This document shows positions 1 to 7,289 of a DNA stretch of 20,719 bases, piece after piece; positions within the stretch are counted from its first letter, which is position 1; every line of letters starts with the position of its first letter. The stretch comes from an uncultured bacterium (GTDB lineage Bacteria; Verrucomicrobiota; Lentisphaeria; Victivallales; Victivallaceae), in assembly GCA_949286445.1 (NCBI GenBank), contig CASECL010000204.1, forward strand, positions 1 to 20,719, given 5' to 3'. Under the pieces are notes generated by a model that saw nothing but the letters and a program-made list of their open reading frames with translations, searched no databases and was not told where the DNA came from. The translations under genes and the position numbers were made by a program.

Positions 1-394
1 GAACAAATCGTATTTTCTCGCAATTTATCCCCATTCTGGAATTCAAATTTTCCCGGATGAGATCTTCACACATTTCAAGTTCCCGCAAATACAGCGGATG
101 CGCCACTTCCACCGTCAGAACGCCGCGGTTGAATGATGACACCCGGGTCATGCCGGCAATCTGGTCACCCGCTATCTCCCCCCATTTTTCCTGAATACGG
201 AAACAGGCAAAAACATCCGGAGAAAGCGATTGCTTCATTACTTTATCCAGCGATTCGCCAATCGGACGCGCCTCCGGACAATGAGCCGCCATCTCTTCAG
301 ACGCGGCCTCAGCTCCATACCAGTCGCGGAGCAGATAATAACGTTCATCCAGTTTCTGCCGCCGCTTTCTCGCCGCGTAATCATTCTCCCGCAT
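1..394 (-). CDS. dciA: DciA/DUF721 family protein, 3' end cut off by the window edge
   Basis: The minus strand is open from an ATG at 394 to the window edge, giving 131 codons without a stop. A GGAG ribosome binding site sits 6 nt before this ATG. The N-terminal ~45 residues are charged (MRENDYAARKRRQ at the start). Around residues 67-130 is the DUF721 signature: W-G-E-I-A-G, then a QIAGMTR stretch, a short hydrophobic strand (GVLTVEV), a conserved L-x-x-E-L-E motif and an ending of the type C-x-K-I-R-F. DciA proteins are known to bind and load the replicative helicase DnaB in bacteria without DnaC or DnaI. The helicase-loading role here is inferred from family membership only. The gene lies 117 nt downstream of the response regulator on the same strand, and no terminator is evident between them. 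The C-terminus is missing, so total length is unknown. Confidence 0.8.
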   Translation of the reverse strand, partial: MRENDYAARKRRQKLDERYYLLRDWYGAEAASEEMAAHCPEARPIGESLDKVMKQSLSPDVFACFRIQEKWGEIAGDQIAGMTRVSSFNRGVLTVEVAHPLYLRELEMCEDLIRENLNSRMGINCEKIRFV

Positions 395-511
395 AAAATT
401 CTCCAGTTTCCGTCCTCCGGACACATCGGAAAAACGAAAACAATTTTTCCGGTATCACCTTACGGTATTTTCAGAAAATGCTCTCTTTCTCCGTATCCGC
501 AGTCAACTGTT

Positions 512-952
512 TTATCCAAGAACCGCATTACCGGCGCAGCACTTTTTTTTCGGCCAGGTATCCAGTATCCGTCTTATTTCCCGGGCCACCGTCGCCACCC
601 GGTGTGGCTTGGCCAGAAATCCCCGCGCCCCGGATTTCATCAGATCCTGAACCTCTTCCTCGGAAACATAGCCGCTGGAAAGCAGAACATTAACGTCCGG
701 ATCAATCTCTTTCAGTTTGAGAAAGGTCTGATGTCCGCCGAATTTCGGCATAATCATATCCAGCAGCACCAAATCCACTTCTCCGGGATTTTCCTGATAA
801 ATTTCCACCGCGTCCAGTCCGTTTTCCGCCAGCAGGACGCAATATCCCAAATTCTGCAGCGCCTCAATCAGAAAATCCCAGATGGTGTCATGGTCATCCA
901 CCACCAATATGGTCTCATCTCCGCCGGGAAGCGCGCGAAAATCGTTTTCCAT
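512..952 (-). CDS. Single-domain response regulator (CheY-like receiver)
   Basis: This 146-residue protein is almost entirely one receiver domain. The acidic pocket D19-D20 follows the ILVV strand, the phosphoacceptor is D65 in LLDMIMP, the conserved Ser/Thr position is S93 in LLSSGY, and the conserved lysine is K115 in FLAKPH. All residues for phosphorylation are present. There is no DNA-binding or enzymatic output domain, and the ~20-residue tail ends in KKKCCAGNAVLG. The start is set by a clear AGGAG 8 nt upstream. No histidine kinase is in the window, so the partner is unknown. The sequence resembles the receivers found at the ends of hybrid kinases (GGDETILVVDD), so it may have come from such a protein. 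It probably acts through protein-protein contact or in a phosphorelay. Confidence 0.93.
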   Translation of the reverse strand: MENDFRALPGGDETILVVDDHDTIWDFLIEALQNLGYCVLLAENGLDAVEIYQENPGEVDLVLLDMIMPKFGGHQTFLKLKEIDPDVNVLLSSGYVSEEEVQDLMKSGARGFLAKPHRVATVAREIRRILDTWPKKKCCAGNAVLG

Positions 953-1152
953 GTTATTTTCTCCTGTATATAATTAAATATCAATAATCAGAATTTCACC
1001 CCTCCGATATGATCATATCCCCCGCCTTGCTGATCCTCTGCCGTCAGAGTGCCGCGTGATACACCTCTGCTGCACGGTAACGGCTTAAAATTCATCTGCT
1101 ACTCCGCTCCGCGGCTGCGCCGCTGCGCCGCATCCGTTTTCCGCCGGACATG

Positions 1153-1172
1153 AAAAACCCGGATCAGCCGGG
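1153..1172 (-). terminator. Candidate leftward hairpin terminator
   Basis: On the minus strand CCCGG, loop CTGAT, CCGGG is followed directly by TTTTTC. The five-pair GC stem and immediate U-run fit an intrinsic terminator for leftward transcription, but no recognised leftward gene lies just upstream of it, only the repeat tract. Confidence 0.35.
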
Positions 1173-1208
1173 AAACGATCATTTTTTCATTATGTCAGCA
1201 GATTAAAA

Positions 1209-1231
1209 TTTCTGCCGGCAGAGATTTTTTT
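1209..1231 (+). terminator. Candidate rightward hairpin with T7 run
   Basis: A perfect 12-bp palindrome TCTGCCGGCAGA (1211-1222) is followed two bases later by seven T. The stem has only four strong pairs plus a wobble and an A-T pair around a CCGG tetraloop, so it is weak. No rightward gene lies upstream. Confidence 0.3.
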
Positions 1232-1242
1232 ATTTCTCCCCC

Positions 1243-1419
1243 AATAAAGCTCATCCCCTTAATAAAGCTCACCCCCTTAATAAAGCTCACCCCCTTAATA
1301 AAGCTCACCCCCTTAATAAAGCTCACCCCCTTAATAAAGCTCACACCCTTAATAAAGCTCACACCCTTAATAAAGCTCATCCCCTTAATAAAGCTCACCC
1401 CCTTGATAAACTCACCCCC
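1243..1419. repeat. 18-bp tandem repeat (minisatellite), nine full copies plus one degenerate copy
   Basis: The unit AATAAAGCTCACCCCCTT starts at 1243, 1261, 1279, 1297, 1315, 1333, 1351, 1369 and 1387. A tenth, shortened and mutated copy spans 1405-1419. Copies 2-5 and 9 are identical. Copies 1 and 8 share one C-to-T change (CAT for CAC), and copies 6 and 7 share one C-to-A change. The unit is a multiple of three, so in one minus-strand frame it reads as a Ser-Phe-Ile-Lys-Gly-Val hexapeptide repeat. There are no spacers, so this is not a CRISPR array. Near-identity of the copies and shared variants indicate recent slippage or unequal exchange. Confidence 0.97.
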
Positions 1420-1562
1420 GCTTTCAAGCTGCCGCCGGGATCAATTTCCGCTGGAAACGGAAAATATTCACACCGACACAATAATTATATGCGTTTTTGG
1501 CAGGAAAGCAAGTTTTTCTGAAAAAATTTTACAAAAATATTCTGGCTTTTCAATGCCGGAGG

Positions 1563-1571
1563 TGCTAAATT
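1563..1571 (+). promoter_or_regulatory. Candidate extended -10 element just before the glycosyltransferase start
   Basis: TGCTAAATT matches an extended -10 (TG, one base, TAAATT) and is identical to the -10 region of the pepD promoter at 9192-9200. No good -35 box lies 16-18 bp upstream. If used, transcription would start near 1578, only about 5 nt before the ATG at 1583, giving an almost leaderless mRNA. Confidence 0.4.
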
Positions 1572-1582
1572 ACCCGGTAACC

Positions 1583-2749
1583 ATGAAAAAATTCGACTAT
1601 TTGAAATACCAGCGCAAAAATCCCGTCAGCCGTCCGGTCAATGGATGTTTTCACCCGGACAAAGCAGATGCTTTTGTTGTGATCCCGGTTCTGGCGGAGG
1701 ATTTTGATTTGCTGGCGGAAACTTTTTCCTCGCTGAATAAAGCCGCCGGCAGCTTCAATATTGCCATTACAGCCGTAGTCAATGCCCCCGCCGATGCACC
1801 GGAAGAGTGGAAAAATGCCAATCAAATTCTGCTTGGCAAACTTGAAGCAGCTGCCATACCCAATGTCAGCTGGATAAACGCATCAGACTTTCCCATCCGC
1901 GACGGAGTCGGTGAAGCCAGAAAAATCGGTATGGACACCGTGATCCAGTCACTGGATTTTGAACATCAACGCCCGATTTTTTCTCTTGATGCCGATACTT
2001 CCGTGGAGGAAAACTATTTTTCCGCCACTCTGGAGGCTTGGAAGAAACACCCGGAGTGGGAAGGTGTGGTATTTAATTTTCAGCACCGCACCGGAAATGC
2101 TGGAGAAGAGATAAAATCAGCCATTACGGAATATGAAAATTACATCCGGAGTTACCGGGATAAACTGAAATCTGCCGGGTCTCCTTACGGTTACGCTTCA
2201 ATCGGTTCAGCCTTCGCAGTAAACAGTGTATCCTATGTCCGGGCGGGAGGAATGCGCAAACGCTCCGCCGGAGAAGATTTCTATTTTCTCCAGGCACTGC
2301 GTAAATGCGGTCCCATCGGTGAATTGGAAAATGTTACCGTTCACCCTGCGGCCAGAATTTCCCGCCGTACCCCCTTCGGCACCGGGCGGACGCTGGAGAG
2401 AACCATCAATGGCGTTTCGCTGCGTTATTATCCGGAATTAAGTTTCCAACTGCTTAAGAAAGTTCTTGAACTTGCCGGGCATCTGCAGAATAACGCGACG
2501 CCAAAGTACAGCGGTCAGGATTTTTTCAACGCTCTGCCGAAAGAGGCAAAAGGATTTTTTGCCGGTTTCCCGGAACGCTGGGAACAGATGTCGGCCGCCG
2601 GGAACCGGGATGATTTTGCTTTTCACCGTTTTTTTGACGGCTTGAAAACTCTGCAATTCATCAAATATGTTTCAGCGCAGCTTGAGCTTGGCAAGCAGAG
2701 CGGCGTTATAATCCGGCCTGGCGGTCTCTCCGGCAATGGAAAGCAGTAA
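1583..2749 (+). CDS. Family 2-like glycosyltransferase
   Basis: The protein has 388 residues from the ATG at 1583. The reading frame stays open back to a TTG at 1403, but that would begin inside the 18-bp repeat and add a low-complexity stretch with no family character, so I chose MKKFDYLKY. A nearer ATG at 1553 is also possible. An N-terminal nucleotide-binding half begins with AFVVIPVLAED (about residues 30-40), and GVGEARKIGMD precedes the metal-binding DAD at 136-138. A GSAFAVN segment and the GED triad at 230-232 (candidate catalytic base) follow, as in GT-A fold GT2 enzymes. I see no membrane segment or signal peptide, so it should act in the cytoplasm on an activated sugar. Donor and acceptor cannot be told from sequence. 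There is no clear ribosome binding site. The last 78 bp overlap the end of the convergent ftsW gene. Confidence 0.8.
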   Translation: MKKFDYLKYQRKNPVSRPVNGCFHPDKADAFVVIPVLAEDFDLLAETFSSLNKAAGSFNIAITAVVNAPADAPEEWKNANQILLGKLEAAAIPNVSWINASDFPIRDGVGEARKIGMDTVIQSLDFEHQRPIFSLDADTSVEENYFSATLEAWKKHPEWEGVVFNFQHRTGNAGEEIKSAITEYENYIRSYRDKLKSAGSPYGYASIGSAFAVNSVSYVRAGGMRKRSAGEDFYFLQALRKCGPIGELENVTVHPAARISRRTPFGTGRTLERTINGVSLRYYPELSFQLLKKVLELAGHLQNNATPKYSGQDFFNALPKEAKGFFAGFPERWEQMSAAGNRDDFAFHRFFDGLKTLQFIKYVSAQLELGKQSGVIIRPGGLSGNGKQ

Positions 2750-3880
2750 ACCCAGCGCCACAAAACACATAAGAATATTGCTCCCGCCGTAACTTATGAA
2801 AGGTGCCGGCATTCCCTTGGTGGGAGCCGCCCCGGCGATCACCGCCAGATTTATCGCCGCCTGAAATCCGATACAGCAGCTCAAACCGAACCCCAGCAGC
2901 ATCCCCAGACGGTGGTTGGAATTCGCACTTATCTTAATACCGTAATAGACAAAGAGTCCATAGCCGATCAAAAGCAGTATCAATGCCACATACCCCAGTT
3001 CTTCGCCCACAATGGCCAGAATAAAGTCGGTGTGGCATTCCGGCAGGTATTTTGCCTTGAGACGGCTGCCCATGAATCCCTGCCCGAACCATCCGCCCGA
3101 TCCCAGAGCCAGCTGGGAATTGAACAGCTGATAACCTTTGGTGCGGGCAAATTCCTCCGGCCGCAGAAAGGTGGTTATACGCGCCAGACGCACCGGATTG
3201 AAAAGAACTATGTAAAGCCCCATCACCCCCACCAGCCCCAGCGGTATAAGCAGATAACGCAGATACAGTCCGGCGGCAAAGGCAATACATACTACCATGG
3301 TCATCGCCAGAACTGTGGTGCCGAAATCCCGCCCGGCAAGAATTCCACCAATTACAATTCCCGTCATTCCCAGCAGTTTCGGCAATGATCCCGGTCCGCG
3401 CCAATTATTGATGGATCGCAGATTTTCCGCACAATAAGAGGCGGTAAAGAGTGCCAGAGCTATTTTAGCCAGTTCCGACGGCTGGAGCGACATTGCCCCC
3501 ATGACCGGCAGCGTGACTCTTATCCAGCGGTGCGCTCCGTTTACCGCCGGGAAAAACAGTGCCGCAATCAGCAGAACCACACTCAGTCCCATCCAGACAT
3601 AGCTTAATTTGGCCAGCAGTTTATATCCCAGCGCATACGCCGCCCCGCCGCAGAAAAGACCGATTACCACCCAGATAATCTGGTTTTTGAAATACTTCAA
3701 CCCTGCGGTTTCAAAACTGGTGGAATAAAGCATGGTCAGTCCGAAAACCGTCAGTATGGCCCCGCAAATAAGCAGGTTGCGGGCATAAATCACACTGTCA
3801 GCCGCTTCTCCGCGGTCAATAAGCATGCCGACATCATCCGGCGGCATTACCGGGCTGGTAAAATTAGTTCGTTCAAGCAT
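2672..3880 (-). CDS. ftsW: FtsW-type SEDS peptidoglycan glycosyltransferase
   Basis: This 402-residue protein has about ten hydrophobic segments after a ~30-residue cytoplasmic N-terminus. SEDS motifs are present in order: NGAHRWIR (114-121), LQPSELAKIA (132-141), RDFGTT (184-189), GYQLFNSQLALGSGG (249-263), YLPECHTDFI with D285 (the conserved aspartate essential in SEDS polymerases), and PTKGMPAPFISYGGS (353-367). The last two motifs favour FtsW over RodA, though I cannot exclude RodA or a sporulation-type paralogue. FtsW polymerises lipid II into septal glycan together with a class B PBP, which is absent here. The ATG overlaps the last 8 nt of the rhamnosidase gene and has no clear ribosome binding site, so translation is probably coupled. 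This setting is unusual, because ftsW normally sits in the dcw cluster. The 3' end overlaps the glycosyltransferase on the other strand. Confidence 0.9.
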   Translation of the reverse strand: MLERTNFTSPVMPPDDVGMLIDRGEAADSVIYARNLLICGAILTVFGLTMLYSTSFETAGLKYFKNQIIWVVIGLFCGGAAYALGYKLLAKLSYVWMGLSVVLLIAALFFPAVNGAHRWIRVTLPVMGAMSLQPSELAKIALALFTASYCAENLRSINNWRGPGSLPKLLGMTGIVIGGILAGRDFGTTVLAMTMVVCIAFAAGLYLRYLLIPLGLVGVMGLYIVLFNPVRLARITTFLRPEEFARTKGYQLFNSQLALGSGGWFGQGFMGSRLKAKYLPECHTDFILAIVGEELGYVALILLLIGYGLFVYYGIKISANSNHRLGMLLGFGLSCCIGFQAAINLAVIAGAAPTKGMPAPFISYGGSNILMCFVALGLLLSIAGETARPDYNAALLAKLKLR

Positions 3881-6356
3881 TTTTCAAGTGAAAGTTTACT
3901 TTTTCCCCGGGCGGGAATATTTTTTCTCCGCATCCCACCCCTCCGGGCAGGATCAATTCAAATTCAATTTCTCCGTTTTTCCGTTCCCATTTCACCCCGA
4001 TATCTCCCCGGCAGGAGTGGAATACACAGTCAACCGCATCAAGTTCAGCCGGGAAAACGGGCCGGATCGACACTTTTTCAAAGCCGGGAAACTCCTCCAT
4101 CGGGTTTATCCCCCCCAGATCACGGGGGAAAAAGCGGGCAAAACCGCTCTGCATAGGGTGGCAGTGAGACCGTTTTTCCTGCTCCGGTGTCTCAAACGTT
4201 TCCCACATCGTGGTCGCTCCGCGATTAATGGCATCTTTCAGCGACGGATAGGTCGTCTGCTTCAAAACTTTCCACGCCGTCTCCACATCGCCGCCGCGGG
4301 AAAGTGAGGAAAACAGCATCTTCCAGCCGACAATTCCGCAGTCATGGTGAAAATTTTCCGCCTCCACTTCACGGCGCAGCGCGGCAGAAACTTCCGCCGT
4401 CTTACCCTCCGGGCAAAGCCCGTACTCCAATGCCAGGGCATCCGCCGCCTGACTGCCGAAAGAACCATTCTGGAAAAATCTGCCGGTGAATTTATCCCGG
4501 AGAAATTCCCTTTTCTGCCGGAAACGCTCCGCCGCTTCCGCCATGCCGAAACGTTCCGCCAGATACACCATTTTATCTGCACAGTGATAATATATTGCCG
4601 TGGAGGTCAGTTCCACCGGAGTTTTCACCGGATGCACAAATCCAGGCGGGCACCAGTCCCCCAGCCCCCGGTAAACAATGCCGTCTTCTTCCAGACTTTC
4701 CAGATAATCCATCCAGCGTTCCATCAATTTCCAGCATCGGCGGCCGGGACGGTCATCCCCGTAATAAAGATATTGGTAATAAGGCAGCAGCACAATTGCC
4801 GCCCCCCACAATGGATACGCTTCTTCACAGCGGCGCATCCCCGGAGCTATGCAATGGGGAATACCGTCTCCGCTGTTGGTGTAAATATCAAAAATATATT
4901 TATTCCAGAACGCACCCATTTCAAAAGCGTAAATGCCGAATTCCGCCTCCACCTGTGCATCTCCCAGCCAGCCGCATTTTTCCCGTATGGGGCAGTCGGT
5001 GGGTACGCCGAGACAATTATCCAGCAATGTACGTTTTGCCATCTCAAAAAAGACTTCCAGATCCGGGTCGGATGAACGGAAATAACTGGTATTGATTATG
5101 TCATTGGCAATCACCAGTCCGGCAGCATCCGCCAAATCCGGCCGCCTTCCATTTTCCCAGCCGGAAAGTTCCAGATAACGGAAACAGCGGTAGGTAAAAG
5201 CCGGAGCATAAATTTCAGTATTTCCGCCTTTCACTCCGTCCGCAGTATTTCCACGGCAGATATAACGGTCGATCTGATCGTATTTGGTGGCAAAAATCCC
5301 CTGAGTGGAATTATCCAGCTCCAGCTGGTCCGCGGTGAGTTCTTCGGCCATCCGCAGTACAATCTCCGCCCCCCGCGGCTGGCCGTGCAGCGTAATTTCC
5401 GCCACCCCGGTGAAATTTTCCCCGAAATCATAAATAGCTTTATTGCCGTTGAAAAACATCCTTTGGGGGGTTATCCGCCGCAATATCCGGCAATGCGGCA
5501 GCGGATCGGCCTCCAATTTTCCCCCCGGCGGGGTGCAGATATGGGCAAACCGCAGAAATTCCGGCTCAATTCCGGCATTGTATATTTCTCCGGAATAGGG
5601 GTTGTCATCAACTACCGGGGTGGAAAAAACCATATCTTCCGTCCCGGAGGAAATTATTTTCCGATCCCTCCCGTCCGGCAGGCTGAATTCCAATTGATAA
5701 AGCAGTCTTTCACTGCCGTACGGCGCAACCGACCAGGCCTCTCTGCCGCAAACCTTGGACTGGGCAAAAAATCCCTCCCCCAACTGTATATTCAAAACAT
5801 TCTTTCCCTCCCGGAGAAAGCCGTCAAGATCAATAACATGATAAAAGACCCGTTCCCGGTAATCCGTCTGGGCCGGAGACATGCGCCGGTCAGACAACTC
5901 TCTGCCGTTTAACGTACCATACCATATACCTAAACCGCATATATAGAGTCTTGCGCCGGGGGCAGGTAAAGTTTCCAGCTCAAATTCCCGCCGGAAATTT
6001 TTTCCTCCCGCTATCCACTCCCCCACCCAGTCTGACGGCTCAAACAACCCGAACTCAAAACTGGCAAATTCACTCAACGGTATTCTGCCGCTTGATTCAA
6101 TCCGCCAGAAAATCTTCTGTCTGGATACTGCGGAAATATCGGCGTAAACAAATCCGGTTTCCCGTCCGGCACGACACCGCCAGATCTCCTGAAAACGCCC
6201 GCCTTCAACCCCGGAAATCCCGTCCGGAGATTGAAAAACTGCAACTTCAAATTCATCCGGAGCACCGCGGCGCATCTCCCAGCTTAAACGCGGATGTTTC
6301 TCCTGCACCCCGATCGGGCTGCGCAAATATTCACAGGTCAGATTTTCAAAGAACAT
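3873..6356 (-). CDS. GH78 alpha-L-rhamnosidase, cytoplasmic
   Basis: The 827-residue enzyme hydrolyses terminal alpha-L-rhamnose from glycosides or glycans. The ATG at 6356 is preceded by GGAG 10 nt upstream; an in-frame TTG at 6374 gives a less typical start. The N-terminus (FENLTCEYLRSPIGVQ, PRLSW) is typical of GH78, followed by the beta-sandwich domains and an (alpha/alpha)6 barrel. Catalytic and subsite residues match the family: D454, E459 (general acid), W463 and D466 in DCPIREKCGWLGDAQ, and E719 (general base) in TTMWETFE. The D-x4-E and D-x11-D spacings equal those of Bacillus RhaB. There is no signal peptide, so it would act on imported oligosaccharides. No rhamnose catabolic genes or transporter are nearby. 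It overlaps ftsW by 8 nt and lies 147 nt downstream of the lipoprotein gene. Confidence 0.95.
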   Translation of the reverse strand: MFFENLTCEYLRSPIGVQEKHPRLSWEMRRGAPDEFEVAVFQSPDGISGVEGGRFQEIWRCRAGRETGFVYADISAVSRQKIFWRIESSGRIPLSEFASFEFGLFEPSDWVGEWIAGGKNFRREFELETLPAPGARLYICGLGIWYGTLNGRELSDRRMSPAQTDYRERVFYHVIDLDGFLREGKNVLNIQLGEGFFAQSKVCGREAWSVAPYGSERLLYQLEFSLPDGRDRKIISSGTEDMVFSTPVVDDNPYSGEIYNAGIEPEFLRFAHICTPPGGKLEADPLPHCRILRRITPQRMFFNGNKAIYDFGENFTGVAEITLHGQPRGAEIVLRMAEELTADQLELDNSTQGIFATKYDQIDRYICRGNTADGVKGGNTEIYAPAFTYRCFRYLELSGWENGRRPDLADAAGLVIANDIINTSYFRSSDPDLEVFFEMAKRTLLDNCLGVPTDCPIREKCGWLGDAQVEAEFGIYAFEMGAFWNKYIFDIYTNSGDGIPHCIAPGMRRCEEAYPLWGAAIVLLPYYQYLYYGDDRPGRRCWKLMERWMDYLESLEEDGIVYRGLGDWCPPGFVHPVKTPVELTSTAIYYHCADKMVYLAERFGMAEAAERFRQKREFLRDKFTGRFFQNGSFGSQAADALALEYGLCPEGKTAEVSAALRREVEAENFHHDCGIVGWKMLFSSLSRGGDVETAWKVLKQTTYPSLKDAINRGATTMWETFETPEQEKRSHCHPMQSGFARFFPRDLGGINPMEEFPGFEKVSIRPVFPAELDAVDCVFHSCRGDIGVKWERKNGEIEFELILPGGVGCGEKIFPPGEKVNFHLKNA

Positions 6357-6442
6357 GATTTCAAATCTCCACAATTCATTAAATTGCGCATCTTTTATCC
6401 AAAAGAATTACTCTTTCCGGCATTACCCTTTTACAACTCCCT

Positions 6443-6474
6443 CCGGTCTGCCCCCCGGTCTGCCCCCCGGTCTG
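6443..6474. repeat. 12-bp tandem repeat, about 2.7 copies
   Basis: The unit CCGGTCTGCCCC occurs twice in full, followed by a partial copy, in the 147-bp gap between the lipoprotein and rhamnosidase genes. No function is apparent. Confidence 0.85.
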
Positions 6475-6503
6475 CTACCTCCGGATGCCGATGTCAATTA
6501 CCA

Positions 6504-6953
6504 TTATCTGGTCTTCGGCAGCGAGAAATCCGGCTGACGGAATATCGGCTTGGAATCATCCCGTTCCTCTACATCACGCTCGGTCATGACTTCAGATTTA
6601 AGTATCCGGTCGCCGCTGCGGTAAAAGATGAAACGGACAAACTTATCTCCGTACTGATAGGTGAAACTTATCCGCTGATCCGCCATGTCATATTTGTCAA
6701 CTCTGGCGTCAATCGTGGTGAAAATCAGATCCAGTGTCTCCACCGATCTGGTAAATGAAAAATCCACCTCTTCATAAAGTTTTCTGGCCGCTTCATACTT
6801 CTCTTTTGAATTCGGCAGATACTTATTGCTGTGAAGCACTGCCAGCTCTTTGGCAAAACGCTTCTTTATTTCGATGTCCTCTGAAGTAATCTTCGTACTG
6901 CACCCGGAAATCAACACCAGCAAACCAACTGTCAACAGCAGCAGAATTCTCAT
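6504..6953 (-). CDS. Small putative lipoprotein, family not recognised
   Basis: The ATG at 6953 gives 149 residues. An in-frame TTG seven codons upstream is less likely, because AAAGG lies 8 nt before the ATG. Residues 1-17 form a lipoprotein signal peptide with hydrophobic core (ILLLLTVGLLVLISG), and C18 in LISGC is the expected lipidated cysteine. The mature part is about 130 residues, hydrophilic and charged, with a helical region (IKKRFAKELAVL, EKYEAARKLYEE) followed by strand-like segments (RISFTYQYGDKFVRFIFYRSGD). I do not recognise the family. Export to the envelope is supported by the sequence, but no enzymatic residues stand out. It is divergent from the tRNA gene and may be co-transcribed with the downstream rhamnosidase across 147 nt. 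Confidence 0.8.
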   Translation of the reverse strand: MRILLLLTVGLLVLISGCSTKITSEDIEIKKRFAKELAVLHSNKYLPNSKEKYEAARKLYEEVDFSFTRSVETLDLIFTTIDARVDKYDMADQRISFTYQYGDKFVRFIFYRSGDRILKSEVMTERDVEERDDSKPIFRQPDFSLPKTR

Positions 6954-6981
6954 CTTTTTTACCTTTTTTTCCAAATCTTAC

Positions 6982-7010
6982 TTGATTTTAACGCGTCTCC
7001 GCATTATATT
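6982..7010 (+). promoter_or_regulatory. Promoter of tRNA-Gly
   Basis: TTGATT (6982-6987), a 17-bp spacer and TATATT (7005-7010) place the start of transcription near 7017, about 10 nt before the mature tRNA. A TATAAT on the minus strand (7008-7003) overlaps the -10 box and could serve the divergent lipoprotein gene, but its nearest TTGACA is only 13 bp away. Confidence 0.8.
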
Positions 7011-7027
7011 TAGCCTGTGTTTGTCAA

Positions 7028-7101
7028 GCGGGTGTAGCAAAACGGTCATGCTCCAGCTTCCCAAGCTGGCGACGCCGGTTCGACTCCGGTCACCCGCTCC
7101 A
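7028..7101 (+). tRNA. tRNA-Gly (anticodon CCC)
   Basis: The 74-nt cloverleaf is complete. The acceptor stem GCGGGTG pairs with CACCCGC in all seven positions, a short D stem is GCA/TGC, and the anticodon stem CCAGC/GCTGG holds the loop TTCCCAA, so the anticodon is CCC and reads GGG. The T stem GCCGG/CCGGT has the loop TTCGACT. The discriminator is T and the CCA end is encoded. Confidence 0.97.
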
Positions 7102-7110
7102 TTTCTGCCT

Positions 7111-7134
7111 CGCCGCCTGCGGTGAACTTTTTTT
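7111..7134 (+). terminator. Intrinsic terminator of tRNA-Gly
   Basis: CGCCG, tetraloop CCTG and CGGTG form a five-pair stem (one G-U), followed by AAC and seven T. It starts 10 nt after the CCA end of the tRNA. Confidence 0.7.
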
Positions 7135-7289
7135 ATTCCCCGGGAAACCACATTTATATCCTGCGGCAAACTGTTTTATCTCCCGGAAAACCACATTTAT
7201 AACATGCGACGAACTGTTTTACTTCACAGCGAACTACGTTTATATCCGGCGGAGGACTGTTTCTGTCCAGCAGTAAATATTTTCCAACC
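7117..7289. repeat. Degenerate ~43-bp tandem repeat, four copies
   Basis: Copies run 7117-7160 (44 bp), 7161-7203, 7204-7246 and 7247-7289 (43 bp each). Each starts with a CTGCGG-like block, then AACTGTTTTA-like and CATTTATATC-like blocks. By hand count copies 2 and 3 agree at 31 of 43 positions; copy 4 is more diverged, and a further relic may follow to about 7333. The length is not a multiple of three and stops occur, so it is not coding. The first copy overlaps the tRNA terminator. Confidence 0.75.

Larger units (their letters stand above)
953..1242. other. Non-coding stretch upstream of the response regulator gene
   Basis: I see no convincing gene here on either strand. It holds the AGGAG leader of the response regulator gene, a GC-rich tract at about 1104-1132 with repeated GCTGCGCC-like units that can fold (GCGGC/GCCGC), and two hairpins next to oligo-T runs, listed separately. 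I could not identify a promoter for the response regulator with confidence. Confidence 0.5.

Noticed and set aside
230..973. Plus-strand frame of 247 codons
   Set aside because: It lies antisense to the response regulator and dciA genes, whose motifs are clear, and has no protein-like features.
1195..1398. Minus-strand open frame of 67 codons made of hexapeptide repeats
   Set aside because: It is the translation of the 18-bp repeat from a GTG inside the repeat, without a placed ribosome binding site or any non-repeat domain. I report the repeat instead.
1243..1419. CRISPR array
   Set aside because: Copies are only 18 bp and directly adjacent with no spacers, and no cas genes are nearby.
1403..1582. 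N-terminal extension of the glycosyltransferase by 60 codons
   Set aside because: It starts with TTG in the tandem repeat, shows no family similarity and would cross the candidate promoter.
7008..7022. Minus-strand promoter TTGACA...TATAAT for the lipoprotein gene
   Set aside because: The spacer is only 13 bp, well below the usual 16-18 bp, so I do not list it as a promoter.
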